NCBI RefSeq assembly: GCF_032302195.1 | Contig: NZ_CP135275.1 | Coordinates: forward strand, 6,585,001-6,649,000 | DNA: 64,000 nucleotides | DNA from: Paenibacillus sp. MMS20-IR301 | Lineage (GTDB): Bacteria; Bacillota; Bacilli; Paenibacillales; Paenibacillaceae | Direction: 5' to 3' | In this document: piece after piece, positions 59,719-64,000 of the stretch | How the letters are laid out: each line of letters opens with the position of its first letter | Position numbering within the stretch: position 1 is the first letter of the stretch | Notes under the pieces: model-generated | What the model was told of the DNA's origin: nothing | What the model saw: the letters and a program-made list of their open reading frames with translations, nothing else | Databases searched by the model: none | Made by a program: the position numbers and the translations under genes

Positions 59719-59764
59719 AAAAGCCTGCCGGTTACTGCTGTATGCAGCAGCCGGCAGGCTTTTA
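59719..59764. terminator. Bidirectional terminator
   Basis: AAAAGCCTGCCGG (about 59719-59731)/CCGGCAGGCTTTT (59751-59763) with an inner CTGCTG/CAGCAG pair. A-rich on the left and T-rich on the right, between the convergent permease and kinase genes. Confidence 0.88.
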
Positions 59765-59777
59765 TTAATCTATGTAC

Positions 59778-61127
59778 TTAAAAGTTATTTTTGAGCAAAG
59801 AGCTTTCATGATTGGTAATAATCAGTTCCTGCATGAATAATCCCTCATATACGGAAGAATTAAGTACAGCATTGGAATACTTTCGGATCAGGTTATCTAC
59901 AATCCACAGCCCCAGCCCGCGTTCTTCTCCTTTGGTGGACCAGCCCTTTTCTTTGACATGCTGAATATTAACCGAGGCGGGAATATGATTAATTATATTC
60001 AGCCGGACCTCGCCGTTAACACTGCCCAGCTCAAGGCGGATCCGTTTCTCTGCACTTTCTGCTGCGGCCTCTATCGCATTATCCATGAGAATGCCTACGA
60101 TCTCACACAGATCACTGACTCGCATTTTGATTTCATTAATCTGGTCGGAGATATATACCGAAACCTCAACGCCGCTTTCGCTGGCCTTTGTTAGTTTTGT
60201 CGACAGTATGGTGCTTAAGCCGGTGCTTTTAATATTCATCAGACTAAGCATGCCCATATGGTTATTTACTTGCTGGTGAGTGATTTCCTCGATATAACGC
60301 GTTAGTTCAGCCACCTCTCCTCTATTCGCATAGCCATAAATGACTGCAAGGGAGTTATCGTAATTATGCTTGAATCTGCGTAAATCCCCGGTCAGCGTCT
60401 CCAGCGTCTGATTGTAAAATTTCTGCAGCCCCAGCTCCTCCTCGAAATTATCTGTCTTCAGCACCCGGAGGGTGAAGAACAACATGAAGAGGGAATAAAT
60501 GACGGTCAGGGCGAAGAAGCTGCCCATAAAGATCGAATCCTTCATTCCGTATATAAGCTCGGATTTCTCATATATTCTCAGCACCGCCGACAAAGTCGTC
60601 AGCAAAAATAAAAGGTTAACGAAGAAAAACATAAAGTATTTATTGCGGATATCTTCGGAGAAACGGACAACAGGTTTAACGAGCCAAATGACAATGAATA
60701 TGACGCAGATCGTCAGCAGGTTCAAAGCGTTGCCCAGAATAAATGTAAATACATTCTCCATATCTATACTGATACTGAAGAAATACAATACAATCTTCGC
60801 GCAAAAGGCCGAGAGAATCGTCGCCAGCTGAAAGAGGAAAAAAATAATAATGGATTTCTTGTAGCCTAAATTAAAAAGCATGGAAGCAACTGAAACTACA
60901 ACAATAGAAACAAGAATCGTCGAAAGGATCGGCAGGACAAATTCGGCCTCGCGAAAAACAACATATACCAGATAAAAGTCGGTTCCATACAGGAGCGAAG
61001 TAATTGCGGAGAACAGTACGATCTTGCCAAAATCACGTTTAATAGGAATAAGCACAGCAATTAGCAGACAATAGGTCAAACCGTCCAAAAAATTAATGAT
61101 GTACCTGGATAGGATCAGTGCAGTCAT
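59778..61127 (-). CDS. AgrC-like sensor kinase (GHKL)
   Basis: A 449-aa protein with six or seven N-terminal membrane helices (residues about 5-225). A cytoplasmic region follows with an AgrC-type histidine segment LRRFKHNYDNSLAVIYGYAN and a GHKL ATP-binding domain (DLCEIVGILMDNAIEAAAES; GLGLWIVDNLIRKY). Such kinases usually detect peptides at the membrane. It starts 2 nt after the response regulator stop, so the pair is an operon. No agrB or agrD gene is visible. Confidence 0.9.
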   Translation of the reverse strand: MTALILSRYIINFLDGLTYCLLIAVLIPIKRDFGKIVLFSAITSLLYGTDFYLVYVVFREAEFVLPILSTILVSIVVVSVASMLFNLGYKKSIIIFFLFQLATILSAFCAKIVLYFFSISIDMENVFTFILGNALNLLTICVIFIVIWLVKPVVRFSEDIRNKYFMFFFVNLLFLLTTLSAVLRIYEKSELIYGMKDSIFMGSFFALTVIYSLFMLFFTLRVLKTDNFEEELGLQKFYNQTLETLTGDLRRFKHNYDNSLAVIYGYANRGEVAELTRYIEEITHQQVNNHMGMLSLMNIKSTGLSTILSTKLTKASESGVEVSVYISDQINEIKMRVSDLCEIVGILMDNAIEAAAESAEKRIRLELGSVNGEVRLNIINHIPASVNIQHVKEKGWSTKGEERGLGLWIVDNLIRKYSNAVLNSSVYEGLFMQELIITNHESSLLKNNF

Positions 61128-61129
61128 TA

Positions 61130-61849
61130 CTAGATCAGCCCTTGTTTATATTTTCTGCCAATGCCGCAGATATCTCCGGATTGAAAAACAATTTCCAGCG
61201 CGTTGAAGCGAACCTCTTTAATATGAAGCTTGTTGGCGATATAGCTCTTATGGCAGCGCACAAAGGAGGCTGTATCCGTCAATTTACTTTCAAAATAATC
61301 CAGTGACAGATAACAGGTGACATCGCCGTAAAGAGTATGGATCACCGATTTATTTCTGAATTTCTCAATGAAGATAATATCTGTTTTTTTGATCCGGTGT
61401 ATATTGGTGCTGAATTTGATTTCGATGAAGTCTTCAGCCGGTAGAGCGGCGGAGCTGTGATCCGTGTGGTGCCTGTGAATGTCCGCAATACATTGCTTGA
61501 GCTTATTCCAGGCAACCGGTTTGGGGAGGTAATCAAAGGGCCGTACTCGGAAGGAATCGAGCAAATATTGGCTATTCTCTGTTATGAAGACAATATAGGA
61601 CAAAGTACTGGTTTCCCTGATTTGTCTTGCCAGATCTAGCCCGTTTGTACTGGTGTTCAGATTGATATCTAGTAGGAATACATTCCCTGATCCTTGGGTG
61701 ATATAAGGGGCAACCTTCACAGGATCATCAGTGGCCAGAGCAATATGTCCCGGAATGGACAGCTCCGTAAGGATTTCTTTGACCCAGCCTGCAATAAGTT
61801 CCAAATAAATCTCGTTGTCTTCACAAATGATAAATTCCAGCATGAGCAT
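61130..61849 (-). CDS. LytTR-type response regulator (AgrA-like)
   Basis: A 239-aa protein. The receiver has phosphoacceptor D61 (VFLLDINLN) and K in DYLPKPV; a LytTR DNA-binding domain occupies the last 100 residues (FIEIKFSTNIHRIKKTDIIF; SFVRCHKSYIANKLHIKEVR). The start is either ATG 61849 or 61843, both close to a weak GGTGAT; a longer ORF reading to 61981 is not family-like. With the AgrC-like kinase it forms a peptide-sensing type two-component system. Confidence 0.88.
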   Translation of the reverse strand: MLMLEFIICEDNEIYLELIAGWVKEILTELSIPGHIALATDDPVKVAPYITQGSGNVFLLDINLNTSTNGLDLARQIRETSTLSYIVFITENSQYLLDSFRVRPFDYLPKPVAWNKLKQCIADIHRHHTDHSSAALPAEDFIEIKFSTNIHRIKKTDIIFIEKFRNKSVIHTLYGDVTCYLSLDYFESKLTDTASFVRCHKSYIANKLHIKEVRFNALEIVFQSGDICGIGRKYKQGLI

Positions 61850-62268
61850 CACCGTTATAGTACTTTCTATATGATAGATATATGAATAAATTGTAATGAA
61901 TTCCCACGATTTATTCAATCTATATTTGTAAAAAGAAGGTACAAACAGCATGGAAAAAATGACAAAAAACGAACTATTCAAGATAGCACCCTTATTTAAC
62001 CGTATGTACCGGATGTATATATTCGCATAAATGCATTTGTTATAATTTTCACTAGTACAGTTACAAGTAGTCTGATTAGCCTACTTTACAGCTGATATTA
62101 CCTGTTTTTCACGTCATTACATAACTTTATTTTACATATTATGATATAAATTCTTATTATGTCTAATTGTCGAATGAAGGAGGGACCTGCATATCATTGT
62201 ATTTTCCTGTGGCTTATGTGTTGAGGTGTAGCCGGGGCTGAACATGTAAATGCAAAGGTATAGTGAAT
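61850..62268. other. Divergent intergenic region
   Basis: AT-rich, 419 nt between the LytTR regulator and the PP2C gene. It holds the possible 26-codon ORF at 61950-62030 and a TATAAT at 62041-62046 without a good -35. I looked for the paired 9-bp direct repeats that AgrA/LytTR proteins bind and found none that are convincing. Confidence 0.5.
61950..62030 (+). CDS. Possible 26-aa peptide
   Basis: ATG to TAA: MEKMTKNELFKIAPLFNRMY followed by RMYIFA. It has a plausible AAGAAGG ribosome site 10 nt upstream, a basic amphipathic body and a hydrophobic end. It is divergent from an AgrC/AgrA-type system, where a signal-peptide gene might be expected, but it lacks the cysteine or serine and processing region of known AgrD peptides. 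May be chance. Confidence 0.35.
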   Translation: MEKMTKNELFKIAPLFNRMYRMYIFA

Positions 62269-62949
62269 ATGGCCTACATATACGAAGCCGTAAGTCTTCA
62301 GAACAGAAGAAAGTCGAATATGGACAGTCTGGTCGTCTGTGAACGGGTTGTCGGAGGAAGAAAAGCTTTGCTCGCAGTAGTCTGTGATGGGGTTGGAAGC
62401 ATGTCGGACGGAGGAGTCGCAAGCTCAAGTGCGGTACGGCTGCTTAGCGGGTGGTTTAACAATCTCGGCCATACGGAACGTGTCGGTCTCCGGATGCGGG
62501 ATGAGGTCTTATTAATCAATACTTACATAATGAATCTGGCAAGCAGTCAGGGACTGAATACAGCAACAACACTATCGGCGCTGCTCTTGATTGAAGAACA
62601 GTATTGTATTGTTCATTCCGGGGACAGCCGGATCTATTGCCTTAGTGAGGCCCGGGGGCTGATGCAGCTGACGGCCGATGATGTTTCCGATACAGGCAGG
62701 CTGACTTCTTATATTGGCCATAAAAGCAACCCTGTATTGCATTACGCTGAAGGAACGGCTCCCGGCAAGGTATTTCTGCTGTGCTCAGACGGACTTTATA
62801 AGCGGCTCAACACAGATTTGCTTACTCCACATACGAATTTCAGTAACCGGAAATCCATGCAAAGGACTATTAAAGTCCTAACGAATTATGTCATTGAGCA
62901 TGGTGAGGAAGACAATATATCCGTAGCGTTCGTAAAAATAGAAAGTTGA
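62269..62949 (+). CDS. PP2C-family protein phosphatase
   Basis: A 226-aa protein phosphatase. Motifs: KSNMDSLVV (early Asp), VCDGVGSMSDGG (metal aspartate and glycines), HSGDSRIYCL, LCSDGLYKRL and the EEDNISVAFV end (all PP2C motifs). Soluble. ATG 62269 with AAAGG 10 nt upstream; GTG 62263 is an alternative. It starts an operon whose next gene is a TadZ-like ATPase, so it may act on a pilus or secretion component. Confidence 0.9.
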   Translation: MAYIYEAVSLQNRRKSNMDSLVVCERVVGGRKALLAVVCDGVGSMSDGGVASSSAVRLLSGWFNNLGHTERVGLRMRDEVLLINTYIMNLASSQGLNTATTLSALLLIEEQYCIVHSGDSRIYCLSEARGLMQLTADDVSDTGRLTSYIGHKSNPVLHYAEGTAPGKVFLLCSDGLYKRLNTDLLTPHTNFSNRKSMQRTIKVLTNYVIEHGEEDNISVAFVKIES

Positions 62950-62959
62950 GGAATATATT

Positions 62960-63979
62960 ATGAAAATTCAACTGCTTGTAGCCTTGAGTGACGGAGACTA
63001 TACCGAGCATCTGTCGGCTGTTCTGGCTGAGAAGCACGCTGATACGTTTGAAGTTTCCGTATGTACCTCCAGAGTTTTGTTTGACGACATGCTCGAAAGA
63101 CGTAAATTTGATGTTGCACTGCTCGAGCCGTCGCTGGCTGCCGGTGCGAATCTGCAGAACATCCGGCTCCCGCTTATGGTGTGGGATGGAGCTTCAGCAG
63201 AATCTGCTACGGACAGCAGCCTGCGGCCTATCCGTAAATATCAGCGCATTTCCGAGATTACCAGAGATCTGCTGGAGCAATATGCTGAAGTTGCCTCTGT
63301 GACAGGCGGCTTCGGCTCTGGAAGCGGGAATATAACGGTAGTCTGGTCCCCGGCGGGCGGAACCGGCAAAACAACGGTTGCCCTTGCTTATGCAGCCCAA
63401 AGAGTCGGCGGCGGCAAACAGGTGACCTATCTGGATCTGGAGTATTTCTCGAGTACTTTTGCATACTTCGCTGAGACAGGAAAGAGCATTAGCAGAGCCT
63501 TTGAACGGATTGACGGCAATCTTGAAATTCTGCTGAAGAGCATCAGGCAGCAGGATAACGGTTCAGGTATTACCTACTTTCAGCCGCCGGAAAATTATGA
63601 TGATATGAATGAGCTGACGGTTGAGGACATCGTTGTACTGGCCAGAGCCTGTGCCAAAGGGGTGGATGAACTTGTCATTGACCTGCCGAGTGTGTGCGAC
63701 AAACGGACCAGGCAGCTTATGGACATTGCTGACAAAGTATTGCTTGTCACCGACTATTCCCGCACAGCCCAAGTGAAGCTGGATCAGTTCCTTGCCCAGC
63801 ATAATGTCTTTGAGCGGATCCGGGCCAAAACAAGGCTTGTAGCCAACAAGGGTGCCAAGCTTGGTAAGCTTCCTATCGAAGTGATGTACAGCCTGCCTTA
63901 TGTGCAGCTGGGGGACACCGTTGATGTGTATAAGACCCTTTCAGGTTGTACCCTTCAGGGTATGGGAGTGCATGCATGA
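62960..63979 (+). CDS. TadZ/CpaE-like ParA-MinD-type ATPase
   Basis: A 339-aa protein. Residues 1-90 form an atypical receiver-like domain (MKIQLLVALSDGDYTEHLSA; FDVALLEPSLA). From about 125 a MinD/ParA ATPase domain has the deviant Walker A SPAGGTGKTTVALAYAAQ and Walker A'-like YLDLEYFSSTF. TadZ/CpaE proteins of this layout localise Tad pilus machinery. AGGAATAT before the ATG is a weak ribosome site. The stop overlaps the next start (ATGA). Confidence 0.82.
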   Translation: MKIQLLVALSDGDYTEHLSAVLAEKHADTFEVSVCTSRVLFDDMLERRKFDVALLEPSLAAGANLQNIRLPLMVWDGASAESATDSSLRPIRKYQRISEITRDLLEQYAEVASVTGGFGSGSGNITVVWSPAGGTGKTTVALAYAAQRVGGGKQVTYLDLEYFSSTFAYFAETGKSISRAFERIDGNLEILLKSIRQQDNGSGITYFQPPENYDDMNELTVEDIVVLARACAKGVDELVIDLPSVCDKRTRQLMDIADKVLLVTDYSRTAQVKLDQFLAQHNVFERIRAKTRLVANKGAKLGKLPIEVMYSLPYVQLGDTVDVYKTLSGCTLQGMGVHA

Positions 63980-64000
63980 GCGATAAAATCCGTAACGATT
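63976..64000 (+). CDS. Start of the next operon gene, cut by the window
   Basis: ATG overlapping the TadZ stop as ATGA; only MSDKIRND is encoded in the window. In Tad-type operons the next gene is often the TadA/CpaF secretion ATPase, but these eight residues do not show it. Confidence 0.6.

Noticed and set aside
61850..62268. AgrA/LytTR direct-repeat binding sites
   Set aside because: ACAGTTA and ACAGCTG at 62057 and 62087 are 30 bp apart, not the roughly 21-bp period expected, and do not match the consensus well.

Overview
The window looks like a chromosomal segment of a Paenibacillus-type Firmicute (Bacillota, moderate GC). The sigW-rsiW-cdaA-cdaR-glmM-glmS order, a glmS ribozyme, many AraC/YesMN-type sugar ABC systems and strong GGAGG ribosome sites all point that way. 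The assignment rests on gene order and protein resemblance only.

1-366: end of a tRNA operon (3' end of a probable tRNA-Arg, then Pro-Gly-Pro, with two identical tRNA-Pro genes) and its terminator. 396-17660: a compact PBSX/Xkd-like contractile tail cluster with no head, terminase, portal or integrase genes. It has a divergent ImmA protease/ImmR repressor pair with twin operators and an ArpU-type activator. The tail genes follow in this order: tail terminator, sheath, tube, chaperone with a textbook -1 frameshift signal, tape measure, LysM protein, hub, baseplate proteins and fibres. Next come an XkdW-like protein and a lysis module with an M15 endolysin. This reads as an R-type phage-tail-like bacteriocin (tailocin).

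18001-29083: housekeeping block. ppc (PEP carboxylase) is followed by a palindromic intergenic repeat, then sigW-rsiW, and then cdaA-cdaR-glmM and glmS behind a sigma-A promoter and a self-cleaving GlcN6P ribozyme. These link envelope stress, c-di-AMP synthesis and UDP-GlcNAc precursor supply. 29191-30828: degenerate repeat sequence and an IS3-family element with a 3-bp target duplication.

31066-39451: an unknown membrane-anchored protein, a SUFU-domain protein, a DUF2785 protein, a secreted protein, an Rrf2 regulator with a flavodoxin-fold quinone reductase (twin dyads), and an autoregulated TetR-ABC exporter operon (twin operators on the promoter). 39733-49735: a sugar-uptake locus with a YesM/YesN-type two-component system, binding protein, two permeases, a DUF5060/5605 glycosidase, an AraC regulator and a Gfo/Idh/MocA oxidoreductase. 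49870-55811: Ca2+ P-type ATPase, DeoR regulator, EamA transporter and GNAT protein.

55955-56182: a tandem array of about 51 bp units. 56363-59673: a second sugar ABC importer. 59778-61849 (minus strand): an AgrC/AgrA-like GHKL kinase and LytTR regulator with a divergent 26-aa ORF. From 62269 to the window edge: a PP2C phosphatase and a TadZ/CpaE-like ATPase, probably the start of a Tad-type pilus operon that runs out of the window.
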